Assembly (NCBI RefSeq): GCF_017968845.1
Contig: NZ_CP072876.1
Span: 1-64,000 of the forward strand
Direction of reading: 5' to 3'
Source of the DNA: Microbacterium sp. NIBRBAC000506063
GTDB taxonomy: Bacteria > Actinomycetota > Actinomycetes > Actinomycetales > Microbacteriaceae
DNA length: 64,000 nucleotides
Numbering within the stretch: the first letter of the stretch is position 1; every line of letters begins with the position of its first letter. Shown piece by piece: positions 46,603-56,115 of the stretch. Under the pieces are notes generated by a model that saw only the letters and a program-made list of their open reading frames with translations, did no database searches and was not told where the DNA came from. Position numbers and translations under genes: made by a program.

Positions 46603-47786
46603 TCAGACCGCCGACCGGAACGTGGTCAACGACAACGCCAGCTCCCGCGCAGCCTCGTGCGGACGGTAGTCGTCGCTGTCGTAGCGCCGTCTGAAACACA
46701 CGGTGAGCACTCGCGCGGGCAACAGATGAATTTCATCTGGCACAGGTTTGCTTAGGTCTGCGGTCTCGAAGTCGTGCGAGTAGGGGTGCAAGGCATCTGG
46801 ACTCCGATCACGACGTGAGACGAATATTGACGGGAAGTCATCGCCCCCTCCACTCAGATCCACCCACTGATCTGACCGGAAGCCGAACCAAAGTAGCCAC
46901 TCGGGCCGACCGTTGACCATAATCTTTGCGTACCAAGCGTTTCCGTCAGGATCTCGCGCACTCAACAAGGAGAAGGCCGGGAGACTCAGTGTTCCCTGGA
47001 GCAACAAGCTAGCTCCGAGGGCTTCGAGCTCTGTTTCGAGCTCTTGCGTGAATTGGTGAAGGGTCGCGCTCCAAAGTTGGAAGCGCTGCTGGTCACTCGA
47101 CAACAAGCGATCGTTAATAATGTCTTGGACATACTCGGGGCGCGCCATCAGCTTTGCTTGTCTCCGTACTGCCCGCTCGAAGAGTTCATATAGGGGCAGA
47201 ATGTCGCCATCATCACTGGCTTGAAGCGCCGAGTAGTACTCCCGCGATCATCCTGAGCCCGCAGCACAAGCGGCGGATAGCCGTTTCTAGACAGTTCGAG
47301 ATTCGCGAGAATTCGCGCGATGCGCCCGTTTCCATCCTCGAACGGATGGATGTGAGCGAGCCACGCATGGACAACCGCAGCGGCGAGCAACGGATCGCCG
47401 TCGGTAGCGCCCCACCAGTCCGCGAGTTCTAGCATGACCCGAGGAACCTCGCCGGGTGGCGTAGTCCGGTGGTCCGGCCTTCCGCTGATTTCATTGTCGA
47501 ACTGCTTGTACGCGCCCGCGGTTCGCACGTTACCCAGAATCAGGCGATGGAGTGCTCGGATCTCCGCCGCACGAGGCACATGCTCGTCCGCGAGCCAGGC
47601 GTCCGCGATCTCATGCGCGCGATATAAACCAAGCACCTCATAAAGCTTTGGGTCCGCGACAACAACTTCGGTTAGGGAGTGCTCCGGCCCGGTGAGGAGT
47701 ACGGAATTCCTCCGAACCACGTCACGCACCTCTCGCGGATCCCACTGGATGCCCTCAATACGGTTGCTCTCCGTCACCAGATCCAT
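46603..47786 (-). CDS. Fic-domain AMPylase-type protein with C-terminal extension; frameshifted
   Basis: The Fic motif is 'HIHPFEDGNGRIARIL' (catalytic His at residue 147). Residues 7-12 'SNRIEG' fit the inhibitory S/T-x3-E-G/N motif, so the protein should be self-inhibited. As sequenced, the frame breaks at about 47242 and a second ORF of 181 residues follows from ATG 47148. One added G joins them with no stop ('DDRGEYYSALQASDDGDI'), giving 394 residues. The C-terminal 180 residues match nothing I recognise. GC content and codon use are lower than in the neighbours, suggesting transfer. Confidence 0.85.
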
Positions 47787-47791
47787 TCGTG

Positions 47792-47971
47792 TTACGTCGA
47801 GGTAGGGCCGAGGATGTGTTCTGCCTCCGCACGAATACGCGCGTTCGTCTGCTGAGCCCGACTTTGGGTAGCCGTAGCTTTGTCCCGTGCTCGCTCGTAC
47901 CTGGCATGAGAGATGGCATCACCTTCAACGAGGTATGGGCTCCCAGAGAGGAGAATCGAAGACTCGGGCAT
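47792..47971 (-). CDS. unrecognised 59-aa protein upstream of fic
   Basis: ATG 47971 opens 'MPESSILLSGSPYLVEGDAI' then a long charged helix ('SHARYERARDKATATQSRAQ'...'NARIRAEAEHILG'). The TAA ends five bases before the first Met of the Fic protein, so the pair is probably co-transcribed. Its size and helix recall small Fic-associated antitoxins such as VbhA, but no SxxxEG motif is present. Function unknown. Confidence 0.5.
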   Translation of the reverse strand: MPESSILLSGSPYLVEGDAISHARYERARDKATATQSRAQQTNARIRAEAEHILGPTST

Positions 47972-48134
47972 GTTCTCATCATTCCCCGATCACTCAACCA
48001 GGCGCTACCTACACGACGCATTGCTCGCGGTCGCCGGTCCTGCCGCCGACTTCTCGGCTCCAAACCGCGCGCTGTCCCCGACACCCGACGAGGTGGACGC
48101 TGAAGGGCTCGCGGGTCTCGATCTGACTGCCTAA
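47970..48134 (+). CDS. doubtful 54-aa ORF or gene remnant, divergent to the 59-aa ORF
   Basis: ATG 47970 opens 'MFSSFPDHSTRRYLHDALLA' and ends '...VDAEGLAGLDLTA'. Third-position GC is about two thirds, so it may be a coding remnant. It shares its start codon with the opposing ORF as a CATG palindrome. No family recognised. Confidence 0.25.
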   Translation: MFSSFPDHSTRRYLHDALLAVAGPAADFSAPNRALSPTPDEVDAEGLAGLDLTA

Positions 48135-48183
48135 TTGGCGAAGAGTCCGGAGACACTGCTGACGGACTAGCGTGAGAATCCAT

Positions 48184-48932
48184 TTACTCGGACCATGTGG
48201 GTGACGAGCCGATGACTCGCGCCGCATCGCGCCGGTACGTCTCAGCATGCGCGGACAGATCGGCGCGCCCGGTCTCTGCGGCGCGCGCCTCCGTGAACTC
48301 CGCGAGCCAGTCGAGGCGTTCGACGATCGCCTCGCGCACCGATGAGGGCGAGTATCGGATGCCGTATGCCGCGACGAGCGTCGCGAGGCGCTCCTCGCGC
48401 TCACCGTGACGGGCCGGGTCGAACCCGGCGGCATCCTCGGCATACGGCGCCATCCGATAGGCGAGGTAGGACAGGTCCCACAGTCGCGGTCCCGGCCCGG
48501 CGAAGTCGACGTCGATGACGCCACTCAGCCGCCCTCGGCCACGAGCAGGTTGCACGGCGCGAAGTCGCCGTGGCAGATCACCTCGGCCGGTGAGCGCGGC
48601 GGGCTTCGCCACTCCCGCCCGGGCCGAGCAGCGGCCGTGAGGCCTCGTGCAGTCGACGCAGGAGGCGCGCGGCATCCTGGAGCAATCCGGGGTCCCACTG
48701 CAGATCCGCAGGCTGCTCGACCAGCGGCACGCCCTCCAGGAACGTCAGGATCTCCCTGCCGCGCTCGTCGATGCCCGCGCGCGCGGAGTCTCGACGATGC
48801 CCGCCGCCTCGTAGGCGCGCAACAGCTCGTGGACGGCGGGCGTCCACTCCCCGTGACCCGCCGCACGGTGTCGCCGACGCGCACGACCGGATCCATGTTG
48901 CCGCCGCTCAGCGGCGTCTCGGCATCCGGCAT
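48184..48932 (-). CDS. aminoglycoside phosphotransferase (APH) family kinase; four frameshifts
   Basis: Fragments in three frames give 'DPVVRVGDTVRRVTG', 'REILTFLEGVPLVEQPADLQ', the catalytic loop 'EVICHGDFAPCNLLVAEGG' (H-G-D-x4-N) and 'GVIDVDFAGPGPRLWDLSYL' (D-x-D). Missing bases at about 48850, 48786, 48625 and 48535 restore 250 residues. The family includes many phosphotransferases that do not act on antibiotics, so no resistance is claimed. With four shifts true decay is possible, but the length fits simple deletions. Confidence 0.8.
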
Positions 48933-48977
48933 GCTCCGAGGGTATCCGGCACGGAGGAACACCACAGCCGCTTCCTC

Positions 48978-49094
48978 GGCGGTCTCACTTGTTGCGGGTG
49001 CGCGGCGTCAGATCCCACACCTTGTGAGACCGCCGATCATGACGGTCTCAGAAGATGCGTCCCCAACGCAGAACAGGCCACGAGTTGTGAGACC
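48978..49094. repeat. two tandem palindromic units bounded by GGTCTCA/TGAGACC
   Basis: Unit 1 (48978-49034) is GGCGGTCTCAC ... GTGAGACCGCC; unit 2 (49044-49094) is GGTCTCA ... TGAGACC. The inner sequences differ, yet each starts with CACAA or CTTG next to the palindrome. They lie in the gap between the APH gene and pheT. Confidence 0.75.
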
Positions 49095-49119
49095 TGCGCG
49101 ATGCGAGGCGAGGACGAGG

Positions 49120-51623
49120 CTACTCGCGCAGTGTCGCCCCGAAGCGCTCGGATGCCGCGGCCACCCCGGCGAGCTTCGCCTCCGTCGCCTCGGCGGCCGT
49201 GAGCGTGCGGTCGGCGGCCCGGAAGCGCAGCGCGAACGTCAGGCTCTTGGACCCTCGGGCACGCCCTCGCCGCGGTAGTCGTCGACCAGACGCGAGGACT
49301 CCAGGAGCTCCCCGCCCCGTGGCGAAGACCGCGCCGACATCGGATGCCGGAACCTCCGCCGGGACGACGAGCGAGACGTCCTGCGTGGCCGGCGTGTACC
49401 CGGAGAGGTGCGCGGCGACGACGCGGCCACCGGCGAGCGAGAGCAGGAGATCGAGGTTGAGCTCCGCCACGTAGACGCGGCCGGGGAGATCGGCCTCGGC
49501 GGCGACGACGGGAAGGAGCTCACCGACGTAGCCGACCTCGACGCCGCCCGCGGTCAGCACGCCGGTGCGGCCCGGGTGGAGCGCGGCGCGCTGCGACTGG
49601 GCGACGTCGATCTCGACGCCGGCGGCCACGGCGATCGTGCGCACGGCGTCCAGGGCGTCGCTCAGCGAAGCGGCGACGGCCGGCTGGCCCGGCTGTTTGG
49701 CGATCAGGTTTCCGGTCAGCAGCACGGCGACGTGGCGCGGCTGCGGCGGGAGCGCCGCGTCGAGGGCGGCGAGCGTGGCCGCATCCGGGCGCTCGGCGGC
49801 GGCCGGCACCGTGTCGGTTCCGTACTCGACGCCGGGCTCGGGCAGGAACACGGTCCCCGCCTCGAAGAGCGCGACATCGGTGAAACCGCGGGCGACGTTG
49901 CGATGCGCGACCTGCAGCAGGCCGGGGACGAGCGAACGACGCAGGAACGGCGCCTGCCCGTCGAGAGGGTTGGCGAGCTTCACGCTCGGCAGGTGCTCGC
50001 CCGAGGCAGAGCCGTGCAGGTCGTTCGCCTCCTCGGTGGTGAAGCCGAAGGACGGCGTCTCGACGAAGCCCGCGGCGGCGAGCGCATTCGCCACCCGGCG
50101 GCGACCGGCCTGCGCCGGGGTGAAGCCGCGACCCGACGGCGGCACCGGCAGCACCGAGGGGATGCGGTCGTAGCCGTCGATGCGGGCGACCTCCTCGGCG
50201 AGGGTCCACTTGTCGGTGAGGTCGGGGCGCCACGACGGCGGGAGGATGAACCAGGCATCGACGTCGTCCGAGGCGATCTCGCAGCCGATGAGCTCCAGCG
50301 CGCCAGTGATCTGCTCGGGGTGTAGTCCACGCCGATGAGGCCGGAGATGAAGCCCTTCGGGAGGGTGATGCCCGAGGTCGCCACCTCCGCGAAGAGCGCG
50401 CCGCCCACCTCGGTGTCGAGCGTGCCGCCGGCGAACTCGACCATGAGGTCGCCACGCGCCGGGCGGCGACGAAGGGGATCAGCGGGTCCACCCCGCGCTC
50501 GAAGCGCTTGGAGGCCTCGCTGGGCAGCTTGTGCCGGCGCGCGGTGCGGGCGATCGAGACCGGGTCGAAGATCGCCGCCTCGATGAGGACGTTGCGCGTG
50601 GCATCCGACATCTCGGTCGTGCCGCCGCCCATCACACCGGCCAGGCCGATGGCACCCGACTCATCGGTGATGAGGAGGTCTTCGACACTGAGGTCGCGCT
50701 CCTTGCCGTCGAGCGTCGTGAGCTTCTCGCCCTCGTGCGCGCGACGGACGGTGATCCCGCCCTGCAGCAGATCCAGGTCGTAGCCGTGGATCGGCTGGCC
50801 GAGCTCGAGCATGACGTAGTTGGTGATGTCGATGAGGATGCCCAGAGGTCGGATGCCGGCGAGCGTCAGGCGCGCGACCATCCATTCCGGCGTGGGCGTG
50901 GTGGCGTCCACGTTCCGCACGATGCGTGCGACGAACTCGGTGGCGCCGACATTGCCGCGGATCGGGCCCTCGTCGACGACGGCGACCGGGAAGCCCGCGC
51001 CGGGTTCGACCTCGCCCCACTCCCGCAGACCGGGGTCGCGGAACACGCCGCCGGTCGCGTGCGCGTACTCGCGGGCGACGCCGCGCAGTGACAGCGCGTA
51101 GCCGCGATCGGGGGTCACGTTGATCTCGACGGCGACGTCGTCCAGGCCCAGCAGCGCGATGGCGTCCGCGCCGACCTCAGGATCGAGGCCGATCTCGGAC
51201 AGACGCAGGATGCCGTCGTGCTCCTCGCCGAGACCGAGCTCCTTCGTGGAGGCGATCATGCCGTCGGAGACGTGCCCGTAGGTCTTGCGCGCCGCGATCG
51301 GGAAGGGTCCGGGCAACACGGAGCCCGGCAGCGTCACCACGACCTTGTCGCCCTCGAAGAAGTTGCGGGCGCCGCAGACGATGCCGCGGACTCCCCGTAC
51401 GAAGGGCCGACATCGACCTGGCACCAGCGGATCGTCTTGCCGTTGGACTGCGGCTCCTCGACGAACTCCTTCACCTGCCCGACGACGATGGGGCCGGTCA
51501 GGCCGAAGCCGTGCACGTCCTCCTCTTCGAAGCCGACCGAGACGAGCGCCGCGAGGACGTCCTCGGGGTCGCCTCCGGTGCGACATCGACGTATTCACGC
51601 AGCCACGAGAGCGGGACGCGCAT
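49120..51623 (-). CDS. pheT: phenylalanyl-tRNA synthetase beta subunit; about five frameshifts
   Basis: Large subunit of about 835 residues. '[20 protein letters not shown]' (tRNA-binding domain), '[20 protein letters not shown]' (B1), '[20 protein letters not shown]', '[20 protein letters not shown]', and the C-terminal anticodon-binding domain '[20 protein letters not shown]' are present. Frame breaks lie at about 51580, 51395, 50453, 50322 and 49253. ATG 51623 ('[14 protein letters not shown]') overlaps the pheS stop by one base set (ATGA). Confidence 0.95.
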
Positions 51624-52663
51624 CAGACCACCATCCCGAACTGCTCGCTGAAGCGCACATCGCCCTCGGCCATGTCACGCATGTCCTGCACATCCGAGCG
51701 GAACATGAGCGTCCGCTCGATCCCCATCCCGAAGGCGAAGCCCGAATACTCCTCGGGGTCGATCCCTGCCGCGCGCAGCACGTTGGGGTTCACGACACCG
51801 CAGCCGCCCCACTCGATCCAGCGGGCGCCGCCCTTGAAGGTCGGATGCCAGAGGTCGAGCTCGGCGGAGGGCTCGGTGAAGGGGAAGTAGTTGGCGCGGA
51901 AGCGCGTCTTCGCGTCCTCGCCGAAGAGCGCCCGGGCGACATGGTCGAGGGTGCCTCTCAGGTTGGCCATCGTGATGCCCTTGTCGATCACGAGCCCTTC
52001 GAACTGGGTGAAGACCGGCAGGTGCGTCGCGTCGAACTCGTCGGTGCGGTAGACGCGGCCGGGAGAGATGATGTAGATCGGCAGCTCGCGCGTGAGCATC
52101 GAGCGCATCTGCACGGGGCTCGTCTGGGTGCGCAGCAGCAGGTGCTTCGCGACCGGGTCGACGTAGAAGGTGTCCTGCATCTGTCGCGCGGGGTGGTCGG
52201 CGTCGAGGTTCAAGGCGTCGAAGTTGTACCACTCGTGCTCGAGTTCGGGCCCCTCGGCGATCTCCCAGCCCATGCCGACGAAGATGTCGCTGATCTGGTC
52301 CTGCAGGAGGGTCAGCGGATGCCGGGCTCCGACGCGATGCCGGCTCGGCAGCGCCGTGATGTCGACGCGCTCGGCCTCGAGGCGGGCCGCCGTCTCGGCC
52401 TCGGCGAGCTCGGCCTCGCGCGCTGCGAGCGCCTGGTTCACGCGGCCGCGCGCCTGCCCCACGAGCTTGCCGAACGCGGCCTTGTCCTCAGGGGCGACAT
52501 GACGCATTGCCGCGTTCAGGGCGGCCAGGGGCGAACCCTCGGCGGTGTGCGCATTGCGGGCAGCCTTGAGCTCTGCGGTATCGGATGCCGCAGAGATCGC
52601 GGCGAGCGCAGCCGACACGGCGGATTCCACCGCCTCGGGCGTGATCGAAGGAGTATCAGACAC
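51623..52663 (-). CDS. pheS: phenylalanyl-tRNA synthetase alpha subunit
   Basis: 346 residues from GTG 52663; intact. Class II motifs are visible: 'HPLTLLQDQISDIFVGMGWE', 'LLRTQTSPVQMRSM', 'GRVYRTDEFDATHLPVFTQF', and motif 3 'GFAFGMGIERTLMFRSDVQD'. The N-terminal helical region is a coiled-coil arm. The same frame is open further upstream, but that part overlaps a hairpin and is not family-like. Confidence 0.95.
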   Translation of the reverse strand: MSDTPSITPEAVESAVSAALAAISAASDTAELKAARNAHTAEGSPLAALNAAMRHVAPEDKAAFGKLVGQARGRVNQALAAREAELAEAETAARLEAERVDITALPSRHRVGARHPLTLLQDQISDIFVGMGWEIAEGPELEHEWYNFDALNLDADHPARQMQDTFYVDPVAKHLLLRTQTSPVQMRSMLTRELPIYIISPGRVYRTDEFDATHLPVFTQFEGLVIDKGITMANLRGTLDHVARALFGEDAKTRFRANYFPFTEPSAELDLWHPTFKGGARWIEWGGCGVVNPNVLRAAGIDPEEYSGFAFGMGIERTLMFRSDVQDMRDMAEGDVRFSEQFGMVV

Positions 52664-52677
52664 GAGAGACGAGTCTA

Positions 52678-52708
52678 CCGGCGCGCAGGCTTGCAACGTG
52701 CGCGCCGG
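52678..52708 (-). terminator. hairpin between gluD and pheS, candidate terminator
   Basis: CCGGCGCGCA / TGCGCGCCGG, a perfect 10-bp stem with an 11-base loop, lies 20 bases past the gluD stop. No T tract follows. Confidence 0.5.
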
Positions 52709-52727
52709 CAGTTCCCCTCGTTCAGAG

Positions 52728-53647
52728 CTACTGGCTGCCTTGGGCGTTGCCGGTAGTCCCATCGGTGCCCTTCTGGGCGACGATGAGCTCGGTGTCGGTG
52801 ACCTCCTGGGCGGGGCCGGTCACGACGGGGATCCCAGTGAGCTTCGAGCTGCGCCGCATCCGCTTCTCGACGATGTTCGCCGCGAGCGAGAGCAGCAGAC
52901 AGAGGCCGATGTAGATCACGCCGACGACCATCATCGCGGGGATCCACGGGTTGTCCAGGCTCGATTGGCTGCCGAGGTAGCGTGCGTAGCGCAGCAGTTC
53001 GGGGTAGGTGATGATGAAGCCGAGCGCGGTGTCCTTCAACGTCACCACGAGCTGGGCGATGATCGCCGGGAGCATCGCGCGGATCGCCTGAGGCAGGAGG
53101 ACGAGCCGCATGACGCCGGCCTTGCGCAGCCCGATCGCGTAGCCGGCCTCCTTCTGGCCACGCGGCAGCGACTCGACGCCGGCGCGGATCACCTCGGAGA
53201 GCACAGAGCCGTTGTACGCGATGAGCGCGATGACCACCGACCAGTAGCTGCCGACCGAGATCCCGATCACCGGAAGACCGTAGTAGAGCAGGATCATGAA
53301 GATCAGGACCGGCACCGCACGGAGCACTTCGACGATCGCAGTGATCGGCGCGCGGACCCAGACGTGGTCGGACAGGCGCCCGATCGCCAGGACGAAGCCG
53401 AGCACCAGGGAGCCGACGGCGGCGACCAGGAAGGCGGCGACCGTGTTCCACGTGTGCAGGGCGACCTGCGTCCACACATAGGGTAGGTGAAGGCCTCCCA
53501 CTTCGAGGCCGTGAACTGACCCGTCGCGAAGAGGCGCCAGACAAGGAATCCGGCGACGCCTATGACGACGAGGACCGTGACGATGCCCAGGATGCGGTTG
53601 CGCGCGATCGCGCGGGGACCGGGGACATCGTAGAGAACGGAAGTCAT
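52728..53647 (-). CDS. gluD: glutamate-type ABC transporter permease; frameshifted
   Basis: Permease of the His/Glu/Gln family. The EAA loop is 'AGYAIGLRKAGVMRLVLLPQ' and helices include 'VLIFMILLYYGLPVIGI'. The N-terminal part ('NRILGIVTVLVVIGVAGFLV') is in another frame; one C added at about 53483 joins them ('TYPYVWTQVALHTW'). 306 residues repaired. ATG 53647 overlaps the gluC stop. Confidence 0.9.
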
Positions 53648-54293
53648 CGGGCTACCCTCCATCGACGCTCGAGTCTCTGCTGGATCCAGCCGAGGACGAA
53701 GACCATGAGGACGAAGATCACCATGACCCACAGCACGACCTCGAGCGCGTTCTCGCCCGCTCGGAGAGATTGGCCCGGATAGAACCGAGATTGAGCACGG
53801 CGAATCCCGAGGCGACGGTGGTGTTCTTCAGAAGTGCGATGATCACCGACATCAGCGGCGGAATGACCGAACGGAAGGCCTGTGGCAGGACCACCTGAGA
53901 CATGACCTGCCCGAAGGTGAGGCCGAGGGCGCGTGCTGCCTCGGCCTGGCCGACCGGCACGGTGTTGATGCCCGAGCGGAGCACCTCGGCGACGTAGGTG
54001 GCGGTGTAGATGCCGAGCGCGAAGACACCCAGCACGAGATAGTCAGTATCGCGCAGACCGAGGATGATCGGCAGCGCGAAGGCGAAGGCGAAGAAGACGA
54101 GCGTCAGAGGCGTGTTGCGGATCGTGTTCACGTAGAACGTGCCCACGGCGCGCGCGATGGGAACCGGCGAAACGCGCATGGCGCCCACGATGAACCCCAG
54201 CACCAGGGCGATGAGACCGCCACCGGCGAAGAGGATGAGCGTTCCGCGGAGCGCATCCCACCACAGGTCGAGGTTGTTCAGGATGGAACCCAC
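53644..54293 (-). CDS. gluC: glutamate-type ABC transporter permease; frameshifted at the C-terminus
   Basis: 216 residues when one base is added at about 53763: it then ends ...'VMVIFVLMVFVLGWIQQRLE' and a TGA overlapping the gluD ATG. The EAA loop is 'EAARALGLTFGQVMSQVVLP'. It forms the membrane channel with GluD. Confidence 0.9.
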
Positions 54294-54375
54294 CTGTGCC
54301 CCTTTCTCGTGTGTTCTGGTGTGCGTGGCCTAGCGTGGAGAGGGCGACTCGTCGGCCGCCCCTCCACGGGCCGGA

Positions 54376-55245
54376 TCAGTAGCGGTCGACCGCGGGCTGC
54401 TCGACGACCGTGCCGGAGGCGCCGAGGTTGGCATCGTAGATCGCCTGCCAGGTGTCGCCACCGTTCTCGAACAGGTCGTTGATGAAACCGCGCAGCACGT
54501 CGTCGCCCTTGGGAAGGCCGACTCCGTACTCCTCGACGCTGAAGGGCTCGCCGACGACCTGCAGCTCGTCGGGGTAGGCCGCCGCGTAGCCGATGAGGAT
54601 GGCCGCATCGGTGGTGACCGCGTCGGCCTGGTTGTTGCGGAGAGCCTCGACGCAGAGCGAGTAGGTGTCGAACTCGACCGTGTCGGCGTCGTAGTTGTCG
54701 CGGATGTTCTGGATCGGCGTGGAACCCGTCGCCGAGCAGACCGTGACATCCGAGGTGAGGTCGGCGTCACTCTCGATCGCGCTGTCCTGCCGGACGAGCA
54801 GACCCTGACCGGTGATGAAGTACGGACCGGCGAAGTCGATCTGCTCCTTGCGGGAGTCGGTGATCGAGTAGGTGCCGACGTAGTAGTCGATCTGACCATT
54901 GACGATCGCCTGCTCGCGGTTGGCCGAAGCAATCGCCTCATAGGTGATCTGTTCCTCGGAGAAGCCGAGCTCGGCCGCGATCCAGCGGGCGATGTCGACG
55001 TCGAAGCCGGTGCGCTCACCGGTCGCCGCGTCCAGATACCCGAGACCGGGCTGGTCGTCCTTCACGCCGACGATCACGCCACCGCGGGCCTGCATGGCAT
55101 CGAATGTCGGGCTGCCCTCGAGGGTGACATCGTCGGCGGGCGGCGGAACCTCTTCACCGGGGCCGCTGCCACCGCCACAGGCGGTGAGAGCCATGATCGA
55201 GGCCGCCGCGATGGCGATTCCGCCCAGTGCACGTGTGCGTCGCAT
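54376..55245 (-). CDS. gluB: glutamate-type ABC transporter binding lipoprotein
   Basis: 289 residues. Signal peptide with lipobox '[12 protein letters not shown]' (lipidated Cys about residue 24), followed by the bacterial extracellular solute-binding family 3 domain ('[17 protein letters not shown]', '[16 protein letters not shown]', '[20 protein letters not shown]'). ATG 55245 is preceded by a GAGAAGAAA purine run. It appears joined to gluA in one frame only because of a missing base in gluA. Confidence 0.92.
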   Translation of the reverse strand: MRRTRALGGIAIAAASIMALTACGGGSGPGEEVPPPADDVTLEGSPTFDAMQARGGVIVGVKDDQPGLGYLDAATGERTGFDVDIARWIAAELGFSEEQITYEAIASANREQAIVNGQIDYYVGTYSITDSRKEQIDFAGPYFITGQGLLVRQDSAIESDADLTSDVTVCSATGSTPIQNIRDNYDADTVEFDTYSLCVEALRNNQADAVTTDAAILIGYAAAYPDELQVVGEPFSVEEYGVGLPKGDDVLRGFINDLFENGGDTWQAIYDANLGASGTVVEQPAVDRY

Positions 55246-55279
55246 TTTCTTCTCCTTTTGCTGTGTGATCAGAACTTGT

Positions 55280-56028
55280 TCAGTTGGTGAGGAGCTTCGA
55301 CAGGAAGTCCTTTGCCCGGTTGCTCTTCGGATTGGTGAAGAACTCCTCGGGGTGGCCTCTTCGACGATCTGCCCGTCGGCCATGAAGACGACGCGATCGG
55401 CCGCCTTGCGGGCGAATCCCATCTCGTGGGTGACGACGATCATGGTCATGCCCTCTTTGGCGAGGCCGACCATGACGTCGAGCACCTCGTTGATCATCTC
55501 CGGATCCAGGGCGCTGGTCGGCTCGTCGAAGAGCATGACCTTCGGATGCATGGCCAGTGCCCGTGCGATCGCGACGCGCTGCTGCTGTCCGCCGGAGAGT
55601 TGAGCGGGGAGCTTGGCCGCCTGCTGCGCCACGCCCACCCGCTCCAGAAGCGCCATGGCCTCTTTGTCGGCATCCGCCTTCTTCATGCCCTTGACCTTGA
55701 TCGGCCCGAGCGTGACGTTCTCGAGGATCGTGAGGTGAGCGAACAGGTTGAACGACTGGAAGACCATCCCGACGTCGGCTCGCAGCTTCGCCAGACCCTT
55801 GCCCTCGGCCGGCAGCACCTCGCCGTCGATCCGGATCTCGCCGCTCGTGATGGTCTCGAGACGGTTGATGGTTCGGCAGAGCGTCGACTTGCCCGAGCCC
55901 GAGGGCCCGATCACGACGACGACCTCGCCCTTGGAGACCGTCATGTTGATGTCGGTCAGCGCCTGGAAATCGCCATAGTGCTTCTGGACGTTCTCCACCA
56001 CGACAAGCGGTGCACCCGTGTTCATCAT
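55280..56028 (-). CDS. gluA: glutamate-type ABC transporter ATP-binding protein; frameshifted at the C-terminus
   Basis: Walker A '[20 protein letters not shown]', signature '[20 protein letters not shown]', Walker B '[13 protein letters not shown]', H loop '[17 protein letters not shown]'. One base missing at about 55350 destroys the ending; repaired it finishes '[16 protein letters not shown]' with a TGA at 55280, 249 residues. ATG 56028 (or 56025) has GGAGGC upstream. First gene of gluABCD. Confidence 0.94.
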
Positions 56029-56042
56029 GCCTCCAACCTAGG

Positions 56043-56100
56043 TCAGGTCCTGTGCGCTCTCCAGAGGACCTGAAGCAGGTTTACGTCTTTGTAACCAAAG
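56043..56100. promoter_or_regulatory. inverted repeats in the gluA leader
   Basis: TCAGGTCCT (56043-56051) / AGGACCTGA (56065-56073) is a perfect 9-bp inverted repeat, and CTTTG-TAAC-CAAAG (56087-56100) a second one. On the minus strand GTTAC-N6-GTAAA within the latter region resembles a GlnR half-site pair with one mismatch. Regulation by nitrogen is only a guess. Confidence 0.45.
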
Positions 56101-56115
56101 TAAGAACACCTCACG

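Noticed and set aside
46603-47148. A separate 181-residue hypothetical gene after fic
   Set aside because: Restoring one G at about 47242 joins it in frame to the Fic protein without a stop.
48184-48932. Aminoglycoside resistance gene
   Set aside because: The catalytic loop fits the APH family, but the family is broad, the gene is chromosomal in an ordinary setting, and no specific resistance enzyme is recognised.
54376-56028. Apparent fusion of the ABC ATPase GluA to the binding protein GluB (550 aa)
   Set aside because: The junction is read in the wrong frame after a missing base at about 55350. Restoring it ends GluA normally, and GluB has its own start and signal peptide.
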